Of a DNA stretch of 64,000 bases, positions 32,751 to 42,322 are shown in pieces (positions within the stretch are counted from its first letter, which is position 1; the number at the start of each line of letters is the position of its first letter). Source of the stretch: an uncultured Alcaligenaceae bacterium (lineage in GTDB: Bacteria; Pseudomonadota; Gammaproteobacteria; Burkholderiales; Burkholderiaceae_B); the NCBI GenBank assembly GCA_937896225.1, contig CALBMZ010000099.1, forward strand, positions 1 through 64,000. Direction: 5' to 3'. Both the position numbers and the translations under genes were made by a program. Under the pieces are notes generated by a model that worked only from the letters and a program-made list of their open reading frames with translations, searched no databases and was not told the origin of the DNA.

Positions 32751-34259
32751 ATGTCAACAGACTACCTCAAGCGCATCTTGTCTGCGAAAGTGTATGACGT
32801 CGCCGTCAAAACACCCCTAGAAAAAGCAGAATTATTATCTGAACGTATCGGCAATACGGTGCTGATTAAGCGTGAAGATACTCAAGCAGTGTATAGCTTC
32901 AAATTGCGGGGTGCTTACAACAAGATGGCAAACTTGAGCCCAGCAGCGTTATCAAAAGGGGTCATTGCGGCATCTGCAGGCAATCATGCTCAAGGTGTGG
33001 CGTTATCGGCACAACGCTTGGGTTGCCGAGCAGTCATTGTTATGCCCACCACCACGCCCCCTGTTAAAGTTGAGGCGGTACGTCGTTGGGGTGCTGAAAT
33101 AGTTTTACATGGCGAAAGCTATTCAGATGCATTCGATAAAGCGCAAGAAATTCAAGCTAAGCGTCACTTAACGTTTGTGCACCCCTTTGATGACCCCGAT
33201 GTGATTGCCGGTCAAGGCACCATCGCGATGGAAATCTTGCAACAACACACGGGCCCTATTTATGCAGTGTTTGTGGCAATTGGTGGCGGCGGACTCATTG
33301 CTGGTGTATCAAGCTACATCAAAGCGTTACGACCCGACATAAAAGTCATTGGCGTACAAACGGTTGACTCAGATGCCATGGTGCGCAGCATTCGGGCGGG
33401 CAAGCGTATTCGCTTAAACGATGTTGGTTTATTTTCTGATGGCACCGCCGTCAAGCAGGTTGGGGTTGAAACCTTTAGGCTCGCTAAAGAGTATGTCGAT
33501 GACTACATTATCGTTAACACCGACGAAATTTGTGCCGCAATTAAAGATGTATTTCAAGACTCTCGCCGGGTCTTAGAGCCAGCAGGGGCATTGGCCATTG
33601 CGGGCGCCAAAAAATACGTGGCACAACACAATCTAAAAAAACAAACACTGGTGACGATTGCATGCGGTGCAAATATGAACTTCAATCGTTTGGGCTTTGT
33701 GTCTGAACGCGCCGAAGTCGGTGAAGCGCGTGAAGCATTATTTGCCGTGACCTTACCTGAAGAACGTGGCAGTTTTAGGGCACTTTGCAAACAGCTGGGT
33801 GCGCGCCACATCACTGAATTTAATTACAGAGTATCTGACACAAACGTTGCCCACGTTTTTGTGGGCGTGCAAGTTCAAGGCGCCACTGAAATTACAAAAC
33901 TCGCGTCGAGTTTAAAGAAAAACGGCTTTCCTACGGTCGATCTCAGCCAAGATGAGTTTGCTAAGTCACACTTGCGCCATATGGTAGGCGGGCGTTCAGG
34001 TTTAGCCAAAGATGAACTGCTTTACCGTTTTGAGTTCCCTGAAAGACCCGGTGCTTTATCACGCTTTTTAGATGCCATGCACCCCGAATGGAACATAAGC
34101 CTCTTTCATTACCGCAACCATGGCGCAGATTATGGGCATATTTTGGTGGGCATTCAAATACCTACCGGCCACAAAAAAGGGTTTAAAGCGTTTCTTGACG
34201 AATTGGGCTACCCCTACTGGCATGAAACCCAAAACCCTGCTTATCAACTTTTTCTTTGA
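32751..34259 (+). CDS. ilvA: Threonine ammonia-lyase, biosynthetic
   Basis: IlvA deaminates threonine to 2-oxobutanoate, the committed step of isoleucine synthesis. The PLP enzyme domain (about residues 1-325) has the cofactor lysine K51 in YSFKLRGAYNK and the glycine loop GGGGL. Two C-terminal ACT-like regulatory domains (about 330-500) bind isoleucine and valine, which marks the biosynthetic rather than the degradative form. The 502 residues fit. No other ilv gene is adjacent. Confidence 0.96.
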   Translation: MSTDYLKRILSAKVYDVAVKTPLEKAELLSERIGNTVLIKREDTQAVYSFKLRGAYNKMANLSPAALSKGVIAASAGNHAQGVALSAQRLGCRAVIVMPTTTPPVKVEAVRRWGAEIVLHGESYSDAFDKAQEIQAKRHLTFVHPFDDPDVIAGQGTIAMEILQQHTGPIYAVFVAIGGGGLIAGVSSYIKALRPDIKVIGVQTVDSDAMVRSIRAGKRIRLNDVGLFSDGTAVKQVGVETFRLAKEYVDDYIIVNTDEICAAIKDVFQDSRRVLEPAGALAIAGAKKYVAQHNLKKQTLVTIACGANMNFNRLGFVSERAEVGEAREALFAVTLPEERGSFRALCKQLGARHITEFNYRVSDTNVAHVFVGVQVQGATEITKLASSLKKNGFPTVDLSQDEFAKSHLRHMVGGRSGLAKDELLYRFEFPERPGALSRFLDAMHPEWNISLFHYRNHGADYGHILVGIQIPTGHKKGFKAFLDELGYPYWHETQNPAYQLFL

Positions 34260-34370
34260 AGACAACGCGTGCCAAGCTAAATCTCACATACGTTCAGGTC
34301 GACAACATGAAACGGATGATAATTGAGATAATGTGAGCTCACGTCACGGTGCACCATGTAAGCCATGAAA

Positions 34371-35609
34371 TTAAGATTGGCCTGCGGAAACCTTGATGCA
34401 GGCCGCCGCTTTTTTGGCTTTTATGCGGGCGGCAGCAACGCTAAGATCGGTGGCAACACAGACACCTAGTCGGCGTTTCACGAACGATTCGGGCTTGCCA
34501 AACAGCCTGATATCAGTGCCAGGCTCTTGCAAGGCCTCGGCAACCCCCTCAAACACCACGTCATGGGCATCAACCCCACCGTAAATTACAGCGCTGGCTG
34601 ACGGTCCTCGCAACGCCACATTAACCGGTAAACCTAACAAAGCGCGAGCATGCAACTCAAACTCACTTTGCACTTGTGAAATAAGCGTGACCAAACCCGT
34701 GTCGTGCGGCCGAGGGCTCACTTCAGAGAACCAGACCTCGTCGCCTTTCACAAATAACTCAACCCCAAAAATACCTAACCCCCCTAAATTTTCTGTCACG
34801 TCACGTGCGATGTGTTGCGCGCGCTCAAGCGCCAGGTTTTGCATGGCTTGTGGCTGCCAACTTTCAACATAATCACCATCAACTTGATGATGACCAATCG
34901 GCTCACAAATATGCGTCTCTATTGCACCCTCTGCACCCAAAGCTCGAACGGTTAAAAGCGTTATTTCATATTCAAAATCAATAAAGCCTTCAACAATTAC
35001 GCGGCCAGCGCCCACTCGACCACCTGCCTGTGCATACGCCCAACATTTGGCAATATCGGATGCTGAACGCGCCACAGACTGCCCCTTACCAGATGACGAC
35101 ATGACCGGCTTGATCACACAAGGGAAGCCGACCTCAGCAGCCCCTTGTGCCAGTGCCACCTCGGTATCAGCAAATCGGTAGGGCGAGGTTGGCAGACCTA
35201 ATGTTTCAGCTGCTAAGCGACGTATACCCTCTCGGTTCATCGTGAGTTGAGCTGCGCGTGCAGTGGGGGTGACGCGTAAGCCATCACGCCCCTCTATTTC
35301 GACTAACAAATCGGTTGCAATGGCCTCAATTTCAGGCACGATGACATGGGGCTGATACTGGTCAATTACAGCCAGCAGTGCTTGGCGGTCTGCCATATTG
35401 ACGACAACCGAGTGGTGCGCCACTTGATGCCCTGGTGCATCAGCGTAACGATCAACTGCAATCACCTCAACACCGAGCCGCTGCAAAGCAATAATGACCT
35501 CTTTTCCTAACTCGCCTGAACCCAACAACATGACTCTAAAGCCACTTGGTGACAAAGGCGTACCAAATTTGACAGGTAACATTGAAGCGTACATGGCGGT
35601 ATATTCCAT
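34371..35609 (-). CDS. purT: Formate-dependent phosphoribosylglycinamide formyltransferase
   Basis: PurT makes formyl-GAR from formate and ATP in purine synthesis, as an alternative to folate-dependent PurN. It is an ATP-grasp enzyme with [22 protein letters not shown] at the N-terminus, [15 protein letters not shown] in the nucleotide domain, and [14 protein letters not shown]. The product is 412 residues from 35609; a start at the ATG at 35582 (403 residues) aligns better with E. coli PurT. It is divergent from kdsD and convergent with ilvA. Confidence 0.96.
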   Translation of the reverse strand: MEYTAMYASMLPVKFGTPLSPSGFRVMLLGSGELGKEVIIALQRLGVEVIAVDRYADAPGHQVAHHSVVVNMADRQALLAVIDQYQPHVIVPEIEAIATDLLVEIEGRDGLRVTPTARAAQLTMNREGIRRLAAETLGLPTSPYRFADTEVALAQGAAEVGFPCVIKPVMSSSGKGQSVARSASDIAKCWAYAQAGGRVGAGRVIVEGFIDFEYEITLLTVRALGAEGAIETHICEPIGHHQVDGDYVESWQPQAMQNLALERAQHIARDVTENLGGLGIFGVELFVKGDEVWFSEVSPRPHDTGLVTLISQVQSEFELHARALLGLPVNVALRGPSASAVIYGGVDAHDVVFEGVAEALQEPGTDIRLFGKPESFVKRRLGVCVATDLSVAAARIKAKKAAACIKVSAGQS

Positions 35610-35731
35610 AAAATTAACTGATAATAGATTTAATTATGACTCAAAAAATGGGTCTCTTAAGACAATTTATACCCGAAGCGGCACCGGCACAATCTCATAA
35701 CGATAGGCGTTTACACGACTACAATCAGAAC

Positions 35732-36718
35732 ATGGTCATTAAAACGATTACTCATGAATCAATCTTAGCCAGTGGGCAGCAGACGCTTGATACCGAAGCA
35801 CAAGCCTTAATTGCGCTCAATGCGAGGTTAGGTCAGCCTTTTGTTCTGGCTGTTCAGTCTATGCTGGCTTGCACTGGGCGTGTCGTGGTGTGCGGCTTAG
35901 GCAAAACCGGGCATGTTGGGCGAAAAATAGCCGCAACACTTGCCTCAACGGGCACACCAGCCTTCTTTATGCACGCTGCAGAAGCCTTGCATGGTGATAT
36001 GGGCATGCTCAGTTCAGGCGATTTACTGTTAGCGTTGTCCCATTCAGGTTCAGGCACAGAAATTCTTACCGTGCTGCAAAGTGCGCACCGCTTAGGTAAT
36101 CGCGTCATTGCATTAACTGGCCACCCCGATTCTGAACTGGCTAAATTGTCTGACATTCACCTTGATGTCAGCGTTGACCTTGAGGCCTGCCCGCTCAACC
36201 TAGCCCCAACATCAAGCACCACTGCTGCTATAGCGATGGGTGATGCCCTAGCCGTTGCCTGCTTGCAAGCGCGGGGCTTTGATGCGCAAGATTTTGCGCG
36301 GTCTCACCCCGGTGGTCAACTCGGTCGTCGCCTTCTGACCCGAGTAAGTGATGTGATGCGTCAAGGCACCGCATTACCAACTGTACTTGCGCACACCAGT
36401 ATGACTGAAACGTTAGAAGAAATGTCACGCAAAGGTATGGGCATGACTGTGGTCGTCGATAACTTAGGCACCCCTATTGGCATTTTTACAGATGGTGACC
36501 TGCGACGCTTGCTTGAACAACGGGGCGACATTCGCCACCTGTTTGCAAAAGATGGTATGAGCCCATCACCAAAAGTTATTGATGCCAACATGCTTGCAAT
36601 TGATGCAGCCACTACCATGGACCAACGAAAAATCACCCAGATGTTGGTCTGCTCACCCGAAGGACGACTCATTGGGGCCTTGCACATGCATGACCTCATG
36701 GCCGCCAAAGTCATTTAA
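35732..36718 (+). CDS. kdsD: Arabinose-5-phosphate isomerase
   Basis: KdsD converts ribulose 5-phosphate to arabinose 5-phosphate, the entry to KDO for LPS. I chose the ATG at 35732 (328 residues, MVIKTITHESILASGQQ), although the frame is open to 35636. An SIS sugar isomerase domain (about residues 35-170; VVCGLGKTGHVGRKIA, HGDMGML) is followed by two CBS domains (about 205-325). It is first in a cell-envelope cluster kdsD-kdsC-lptC-lptA-lptB. Confidence 0.95.
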   Translation: MVIKTITHESILASGQQTLDTEAQALIALNARLGQPFVLAVQSMLACTGRVVVCGLGKTGHVGRKIAATLASTGTPAFFMHAAEALHGDMGMLSSGDLLLALSHSGSGTEILTVLQSAHRLGNRVIALTGHPDSELAKLSDIHLDVSVDLEACPLNLAPTSSTTAAIAMGDALAVACLQARGFDAQDFARSHPGGQLGRRLLTRVSDVMRQGTALPTVLAHTSMTETLEEMSRKGMGMTVVVDNLGTPIGIFTDGDLRRLLEQRGDIRHLFAKDGMSPSPKVIDANMLAIDAATTMDQRKITQMLVCSPEGRLIGALHMHDLMAAKVI

Positions 36719-36733
36719 TATTTTGTGCTGATC

Positions 36734-37324
36734 ATGAAAAATATCCCTCATCCTGCTGAAGCCCTTGTCTTAGCTCGAACACCCGCCACCTTGCTCGAAC
36801 GATTGATACGAATCAATTTAATGGTGTTTGATGTTGATGGTGTGCTAACCGATGGCAGCCTTTGGTATGGTGATCAAGGTGAAATCTTTAAGCGATTTCA
36901 TGCACACGATGGCCACGGCTTAAAAATGTTACTTAATAGTGGCATACGGGTCGCACTTATAACGGGTCGCACGAGCAAAATTGTAGGCATTCGAGCTGCC
37001 GAACTAGGTATTTCCGACGTTCTACAAGATGTTCGAGACAAGGGCCAAGCATTAACAGAGCTTGTCAATCGTCACCGCTTAAGTTTTGAATCAGTCGGTT
37101 TTATGGGAGACGATTTAATCGACATACCTGCTATGCAAAAATCGGGTTTTGCAGCAAGCGTTCCCAACGCACCCGCCTACATTACCCAAACGGCTCATTG
37201 GGTTTCAACCTTGCAAGGTGGGCATGGTGCCGTTCGTGAGTGTTGCGATTTAATTTTGGCATCTCAAGGCAAGCTGAGCCCATTCTTTCAACCCGGCCTA
37301 TTGGGGTCAGGGGTGATACAGTAA
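36734..37324 (+). CDS. kdsC: KDO-8-phosphate phosphatase
   Basis: KdsC removes phosphate from KDO-8-phosphate to yield KDO. It is a HAD hydrolase with nucleophile and acid/base D33 and D35 in FDVDGVLTDG, ITGRTS (motif II) and GDDLIDIPAM (motif IV). The ATG at 36734 gives 196 residues, a little longer than E. coli KdsC at the N-terminus; a GTG at 36725 is a weaker alternative. It lies 15 bp after kdsD, and the two enzymes act in the same pathway. Confidence 0.95.
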   Translation: MKNIPHPAEALVLARTPATLLERLIRINLMVFDVDGVLTDGSLWYGDQGEIFKRFHAHDGHGLKMLLNSGIRVALITGRTSKIVGIRAAELGISDVLQDVRDKGQALTELVNRHRLSFESVGFMGDDLIDIPAMQKSGFAASVPNAPAYITQTAHWVSTLQGGHGAVRECCDLILASQGKLSPFFQPGLLGSGVIQ

Positions 37325-37376
37325 TGCTTGAGTGCACCCCCTTCAAGGCACTCGCCTTTACAGCCCAGGTGTCATT

Positions 37377-38021
37377 TTGAACGATCGCTTTTCAACTGGT
37401 ATCACAGCATTTATTTTGACGCTATTGGTGTCGGGTACGTGGTGGGCCTCTGACTATGCGCAACGAGCCGTTGAGCTTGACCCACCCGCCAAAAACACCC
37501 ATGAACCCGATATCTGGGCTAAAAATATTGTTTTGTTACGTAGCAACGAACAAGGGGTTACCGTAAGTAGGCTGGAAGGCGATTACCTTGAGCACTTTCC
37601 CGATGACGACTCTTACGATATAAAAGGTCCACGTGCTTTTAATGTTAAGCCTGATAGCCCAATGACCATGGCTACCTCAGACCACGCGCAGCTACTTGAT
37701 GATGGCAACCGCATTGTGATGAATGGAAACGCTGTACTAACGCGCCTAGGCGATGAAAAAAATAGTGCCATGACTTTTTCAAGTGACCAACTCACCATGC
37801 TGATAGATCAAGACATCGCTTTCACTGAGTTACCCGCAGTGGCAGTCAGTGGTCGTTCACGATTATCGGGCGTAGGCATGAATTACAACAACAAAACTAG
37901 ACGAATAAATGTATTGCGCTCAACCGATATGGATATCGCGCCACGCGCAAATACCAATACAAACAAAACAGAAACGCCTGTTGAACAGCCCCCCTCTCAA
38001 ATCATAAAGACTTCACCATGA
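37377..38021 (+). CDS. lptC: LPS export protein LptC
   Basis: LptC is a bitopic inner-membrane protein that hands LPS from LptB2FG to LptA. One N-terminal membrane span (ITAFILTLLVSGTWW) is followed by a periplasmic LptC/OstA-type beta-jellyroll (about residues 45-185). There is no ATG in the right place. The TTG at 37377 has AGGT seven bases upstream and gives 214 residues, more typical than the GTG at 37332. Its stop overlaps lptA by 4 bp (ATGA). Confidence 0.9.
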   Translation: MNDRFSTGITAFILTLLVSGTWWASDYAQRAVELDPPAKNTHEPDIWAKNIVLLRSNEQGVTVSRLEGDYLEHFPDDDSYDIKGPRAFNVKPDSPMTMATSDHAQLLDDGNRIVMNGNAVLTRLGDEKNSAMTFSSDQLTMLIDQDIAFTELPAVAVSGRSRLSGVGMNYNNKTRRINVLRSTDMDIAPRANTNTNKTETPVEQPPSQIIKTSP

Positions 38022-38671
38022 AACATTTCATCAAGCCTTTTGGGTTTATTTTTGTCGTCACCCTTTGCACCGCTTCCCTTTCAATTGTTTCGGCGCAATC
38101 AACTGGGCTCAAAGGCATGATGGCCGACGATAGCTCAGCTGAAACACCCTTTACACAAATTTTATCGAATTCTTTAAGCTACGATGACTTAACGAAGCAG
38201 AGCACCTTTGTGGGTCAAGTTGTCATGACTCGGGGCTTGTTATCGATGCATGCCGACACGCTAAAGTTACGTGAAGACAGCGAAGGTTTTCAGCACGGCA
38301 CAGCGCTTGCCAATGAAGGACGACGTATTTATATTCGTCAAGAAAAACCTGAAGCCTTTGAAGTGATGCAAGGCTTAGGTGAAAGCGCTGAGTACGATGG
38401 TAAAGCACAAACCTTTGAGCTGATTGGCAGAGCCATTCTGACGCGTTTTATCTGTGGCAAACCCTTCGATAACGTCAGCGGTGATCGCGTTAAATACAGT
38501 GAAAAAACCGAAATGTATCAAGCGTTTGGAGGTTCAAAATCTGACAACCCTGGCGGCCAAGTTAGATCCATTGCGCAGCCACGCGCCAAGGCTGATGCAG
38601 CCGTTGAGTCATGCCGGCAACTTCAAGCCTCTGGTGGCACAATACCAACCGTGCCATCTCCTACTCAGTAA
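38018..38671 (+). CDS. lptA: LPS periplasmic bridge protein LptA
   Basis: LptA forms the periplasmic bridge that carries LPS to the outer membrane. A signal peptide ends near residue 26 (VSA-Q), and an OstA-like domain (about 40-160) contains [22 protein letters not shown] and [13 protein letters not shown]. The 217 residues are slightly longer than E. coli LptA through a C-terminal tail. It is coupled to lptC and lies 8 bp before lptB. Confidence 0.92.
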   Translation: MKHFIKPFGFIFVVTLCTASLSIVSAQSTGLKGMMADDSSAETPFTQILSNSLSYDDLTKQSTFVGQVVMTRGLLSMHADTLKLREDSEGFQHGTALANEGRRIYIRQEKPEAFEVMQGLGESAEYDGKAQTFELIGRAILTRFICGKPFDNVSGDRVKYSEKTEMYQAFGGSKSDNPGGQVRSIAQPRAKADAAVESCRQLQASGGTIPTVPSPTQ

Positions 38672-38679
38672 TTTTACTT

Positions 38680-39483
38680 ATGATGCAATCAGATCAACCT
38701 TCCGCAACTCCAGCAATCGAACCTTCCACACCCACGACGCATTATGGCCAGTTGGTTGCAACCGGGCTACGCAAATCATACGGTGGTCGTATGGTTGTGC
38801 AAGACGTATCACTATCGGTTGATAGCGGCGAAATTGTGGGCTTGCTTGGCCCAAATGGTGCAGGAAAAACCACCAGTTTTTACATGATTGTTGGGCTCGT
38901 ACCTGCCGATGCAGGCCGAATTGAAATTGACGATACCACCATCACCAGTATGCCCATTCACCTAAGGGCTAGGCGCGGCCTATCTTATTTGCCACAAGAT
39001 GCCTCAGTTTTTCGACGCTTAAATGTGGCACAAAACATTCGGGCTGTACTCGAGCTTCAATTTGATCAGCACGGCAAACACATCAGTGAAACAGAAATCA
39101 AGCAGCGTCTTGAAACGCTTCTGGATGAACTACAAATTAATCATTTACGCAATAACGGTGCGCTCTCTTTATCGGGTGGCGAACGAAGACGGGTAGAAAT
39201 TGCGCGCGCATTGGCCACCAACCCTCGTTTTATTTTATTAGACGAACCGTTTGCTGGTGTAGACCCGATTGCTGTGATTGAAATTCAACGCATCATTAGG
39301 TTTTTAAAAAGCCGTGGAATTGGCGTGTTAATCACAGATCACAACGTTCGTGAAACGCTTGGCATTTGTGATCGTGCCTACATCATCAGCGAGGGTAAAG
39401 TGTTAACAACAGGTAAGCCTCACGATATTATCAATGACCCAGGTGTCAGACGCGTGTATTTAGGTGAACATTTTAAAATGTAA
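38680..39483 (+). CDS. lptB: LPS export ABC transporter ATPase LptB
   Basis: LptB is the ATPase of the LptB2FG extractor. The ATG pair at 38680/38683 follows lptA closely; the longer open frame to 38611 would overlap lptA and is unlikely. All ABC motifs are intact: Walker A G57-PNGAGKT, Q-loop LPQDASVF, signature [15 protein letters not shown], Walker [13 protein letters not shown] and the switch histidine in TDHNVRE. The product has 267 residues. Elsewhere in Proteobacteria rpoN usually follows directly; here it does not. Confidence 0.96.
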   Translation: MMQSDQPSATPAIEPSTPTTHYGQLVATGLRKSYGGRMVVQDVSLSVDSGEIVGLLGPNGAGKTTSFYMIVGLVPADAGRIEIDDTTITSMPIHLRARRGLSYLPQDASVFRRLNVAQNIRAVLELQFDQHGKHISETEIKQRLETLLDELQINHLRNNGALSLSGGERRRVEIARALATNPRFILLDEPFAGVDPIAVIEIQRIIRFLKSRGIGVLITDHNVRETLGICDRAYIISEGKVLTTGKPHDIINDPGVRRVYLGEHFKM

Positions 39484-39498
39484 ATCTCTACAATAAGA

Positions 39499-39540
39499 AT
39501 TGCATTTTTCACCAAAGTGTATTGCATTCTTCGCCAAAGT
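39499..39540. repeat. 22-bp direct repeat in the lptB-hpf gap
   Basis: Two 20-base blocks, ATTGCATTTTTCACCAAAGT (39499-39518) and ATTGCATTCTTCGCCAAAGT (39521-39540), match at 18 of 20 positions with a period of 22 bp, two helical turns. The second copy's TTGCAT may serve as the -35 of the hpf promoter. A duplicated promoter or activator site is possible. The location is where rpoN would normally be. Confidence 0.8.
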
Positions 39541-39549
39541 CGATACACT
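39522..39549 (+). promoter_or_regulatory. Possible hpf promoter
   Basis: TTGCAT (39522-39527) and TACACT (39544-39549) are spaced by 16 bases and resemble sigma-70 hexamers. They lie 55 bp before the hpf start. The upstream copy of the repeat contains a second TTGCAT. The call is by eye. Confidence 0.4.
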
Positions 39550-39603
39550 TGATACTAGTAAGAACGATATCGATGTGTCCAACCCTTAGAAGGAGCTTTG
39601 GTT

Positions 39604-39930
39604 ATGAACTTACATATTTCAGGTCATCATGTTACGGTTACACCTGCTATTCGAGAGTATGTAGAATCTAAAATGCAACGCATTACTCTGCATTTTGATC
39701 ACGTCATTGATTCTCAAGTTATGCTGTCAATAGAACCCCTAAAACACCGTGCTGAAGTCACGTTACACATTCCAGGTAAAGATATTCACTGCGAATCTAC
39801 CCAAGAAAACCTTTATGCGGCAATTGATACACTTGTAGATAAAGTTGATCGGAAAGTGATTCAACACAAAGATCGTGCGCAAAACCATGCTCATGTGTCG
39901 CCAAAAAGATCTATCTTGCTTGAAAATTAA
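39604..39930 (+). CDS. hpf: Ribosome hibernation promoting factor
   Basis: HPF binds the 30S subunit in stationary phase and promotes inactive 100S ribosomes. The AAGGAG at 39590-39595 fits the ATG at 39604, giving 108 residues (MNLHISGHHVTVTPAIREYVESK). The in-frame TTG at 39598 is a poorer choice. The short form without the C-terminal extension is present. The order lptB-(rpoN)-hpf-ptsN is conserved in Proteobacteria, here without rpoN. Confidence 0.95.
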   Translation: MNLHISGHHVTVTPAIREYVESKMQRITLHFDHVIDSQVMLSIEPLKHRAEVTLHIPGKDIHCESTQENLYAAIDTLVDKVDRKVIQHKDRAQNHAHVSPKRSILLEN

Positions 39931-40038
39931 TTTTATTTAATTTGACTTACAAAACCTTACGCACAATGAAGGCTAAAATATAATTGGTTTTCTTCATTAT
40001 GCGTAGAGGTTTTTTGCAGTGCATCATATAATTTGCAA

Positions 40039-40500
40039 ATGAAACTCTTGTCGCAAATTTTGCACCCTGAAAATATTTTGCTCGATATCACCGCATCCAG
40101 CAAGAAACGGGCGCTTGAACAAATCGCTTTATTATTTGAAAACAACCAAGGCTTAGAACGTGCCGCGGTATTTGACAGTCTCTTTGCGCGCGAAAGGCTG
40201 GGATCAACCGGCTTGGGCGGTGGCGTTGCTGTGCCACATGGCCGCATCAAAGATATGTCTACCCCCTGCGCAGCTTTTGCACGATTGGCGCAACCTGTTC
40301 TATTTGATTCACCCGATGGTAAACCGGTAGATTTATTACTGGTTTTAGTTGTGCCAGAGGCCGCCACGCAGCAACATCTTGATATATTAGGTGAGGTGGC
40401 ACAATGTCTGTCTGACGATAAAATTGTTGCATCGCTTCGCACTCAAACTGACGCCACTCAAATACATCGTTTATTAACAGGCGATTCAATAGACACCTAA
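40039..40500 (+). CDS. ptsN: PTS nitrogen regulatory protein EIIA(Ntr)
   Basis: PtsN is the terminal phosphocarrier of the nitrogen PTS and regulates potassium and carbon/nitrogen functions rather than sugar import. The ATG at 40039 gives 153 residues. The phosphoryl-accepting histidine is H67 in GVAVPHGRI. It is followed by hprK and rapZ, the standard betaproteobacterial arrangement. Confidence 0.95.
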   Translation: MKLLSQILHPENILLDITASSKKRALEQIALLFENNQGLERAAVFDSLFARERLGSTGLGGGVAVPHGRIKDMSTPCAAFARLAQPVLFDSPDGKPVDLLLVLVVPEAATQQHLDILGEVAQCLSDDKIVASLRTQTDATQIHRLLTGDSIDT

Positions 40501-40514
40501 CAAAAGGCCGTGAA

Positions 40515-41444
40515 ATGCTAACTGTGAAAGACCTAGTCGAAGACAACACCGACGATGTACCGTTTTCATGGTTTGCAGGTAGGTCTAACGATACTCGCCG
40601 TATTGCAAATAACGGCATGGCTGCTGCAGATTTAATAGGTCACCTTAACCTCATTCATCCCGCACGCATTCAAGTGTTTGGCGCCGCTGAAATGGATTAC
40701 TACATGCGTTTTGACGTCAAGCGTCGCACGCATCACATTGAAGAATTATTGGCTGGTGGGGTACCAGCCATTTTACTCAGTGAAGGCTTAACACCACCAG
40801 ACGATCTCACTGAAATTTGCGAAAGAGAACAAGTACCTCTCTTGGGCACCACCGTGACCTCTGCACAAGTTATCGACACGCTTCGCATCTATCTCACCCA
40901 ACGTTTAGCCCCCACCACAACCGTACACGGCGTATTTTTAGATGTTTTAGGCTTAGGGGTTTTAATCACGGGCGAGTCAGGTTTGGGTAAAAGTGAATTG
41001 GCACTAGAACTCATTTCACGTGGTCACGGCCTTGTGGCTGACGATGCCGTTGACTTTTATCGCAAAGCCCCTCATGCCATTGATGGCACCTGCCCATCTT
41101 TACTACAAAATATGCTCGAAGTTCGTGGTCTAGGTTTACTTGATATTCAAACCATTTTTGGTGAAACCTCTGTGCGACGAAAAATGCGTCTCAAACTGAT
41201 TGTTCACTTGGTTCGTGCCTCAGCGCAAGATAAGTTTGAAAGGCTACCAATTCAAGATATGACCCAAGATGTATTGGGGGAACCCATACGTAAGGTCATG
41301 TTGCAAGTGGCAGCAGGCCGTAATTTAGCCGTTTTGGTTGAGGCTGCCGTGCGCAACACCATTCTTAAATTACGTGGTATCGATTCACTGACAGATTTTA
41401 TGGCACGACAATCTGAGGCAATCAAACAAGGGAGCCTCACGTGA
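40515..41444 (+). CDS. hprK: HPr kinase/phosphorylase
   Basis: HprK phosphorylates and dephosphorylates HPr on serine. The N-terminal regulatory domain (about residues 1-130) precedes a P-loop, G153-ESGLGKS, and the signature region of the C-terminal domain (LEVRGLGLLDIQTIFG). The 309 residues are normal. It lies 14 bp after ptsN and overlaps rapZ by 4 bp (GTGA). The ptsH and ptsI genes are outside the window. Confidence 0.95.
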   Translation: MLTVKDLVEDNTDDVPFSWFAGRSNDTRRIANNGMAAADLIGHLNLIHPARIQVFGAAEMDYYMRFDVKRRTHHIEELLAGGVPAILLSEGLTPPDDLTEICEREQVPLLGTTVTSAQVIDTLRIYLTQRLAPTTTVHGVFLDVLGLGVLITGESGLGKSELALELISRGHGLVADDAVDFYRKAPHAIDGTCPSLLQNMLEVRGLGLLDIQTIFGETSVRRKMRLKLIVHLVRASAQDKFERLPIQDMTQDVLGEPIRKVMLQVAAGRNLAVLVEAAVRNTILKLRGIDSLTDFMARQSEAIKQGSLT

Positions 41445-42322
41445 CCGATGCTTCGACCATGAGTGTTGTCATCATCACCGGTATTTCTGGCTCTGGCAAA
41501 TCAGTCGCTTTAAAGTGGCTCGAAGATGTGGGGTACGCTTGTGTCGATAACCTTCCAGTCGCAATGCTCAGTGAATTTGTTAACAGCATGGCGGCGCAAC
41601 GTTCACCTAGCATTGCCATTGCCATTGATGCCCGCTCAGGTGACGATTTACTCCACTTACCTCAAGCAATTAAAAAACTTCGGGCTAAAGGCTTAAGCAT
41701 TCGTGTCATTTTTTTAGAAGCCAACGACATCACGTTAGTGCAACGTTATTCAGAATCACGTCGACGTCACCCACTCGCTGAAAGGCTTACAAGAGAAGGC
41801 TTATCACCCTCACTTAAGGCCTGTATTAGCCTAGAAAGAGAGCTGCTTGACCCCATTAGAGATCAAGAGCATGTTATTGACACATCTGGGCTGACGCCTG
41901 GTCAACTTAGAGGCTGGATGCGCGACCTCATTCAAGCCGACCGACAGCCTCTTATTGTGACATTTGAATCATTTGCCTTCAAACACGGTGCACCTCGCGA
42001 TGCTGATTTAGTATTTGATGTGCGATGCTTACCCAATCCTCATTATGACTCTCAACTCAAAGCATTGACTGGGCAAGACGCTGCGGTTTCCCAATGGCTT
42101 GATGGCTTTGAAGATGTCAGGCAAATGATTGATCATATTGAAAACTTTGTACGCACCTGGTTACCCCGCTACACCGAAGACACACGCAACTATTTGACGA
42201 TTGCCATTGGCTGTACGGGTGGTAAGCATCGATCGGTTTATGTTGTTGAGTCGTTAGCTAAGCGCTTTAATGTTTTATCTAACGTTCAAATTAGACATCG
42301 CAATCAACCAGAGTGGGCGTAA
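41441..42322 (+). CDS. rapZ: RNase adapter protein RapZ
   Basis: RapZ is a P-loop nucleotide-binding protein. In enterobacteria it directs RNase E to small RNAs controlling glucosamine-6-phosphate synthase. It starts at GTG 41441, inside the hprK stop. Walker A is G14-ISGSGKS, and the C-terminal domain has AIGCTGGKHRSVYV. The 293 residues match the family (older name YvcJ/YhbJ). Its target in this organism is not known from sequence. Its stop shares a base with the rlpA start. Confidence 0.94.
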   Translation: MTDASTMSVVIITGISGSGKSVALKWLEDVGYACVDNLPVAMLSEFVNSMAAQRSPSIAIAIDARSGDDLLHLPQAIKKLRAKGLSIRVIFLEANDITLVQRYSESRRRHPLAERLTREGLSPSLKACISLERELLDPIRDQEHVIDTSGLTPGQLRGWMRDLIQADRQPLIVTFESFAFKHGAPRDADLVFDVRCLPNPHYDSQLKALTGQDAAVSQWLDGFEDVRQMIDHIENFVRTWLPRYTEDTRNYLTIAIGCTGGKHRSVYVVESLAKRFNVLSNVQIRHRNQPEWA

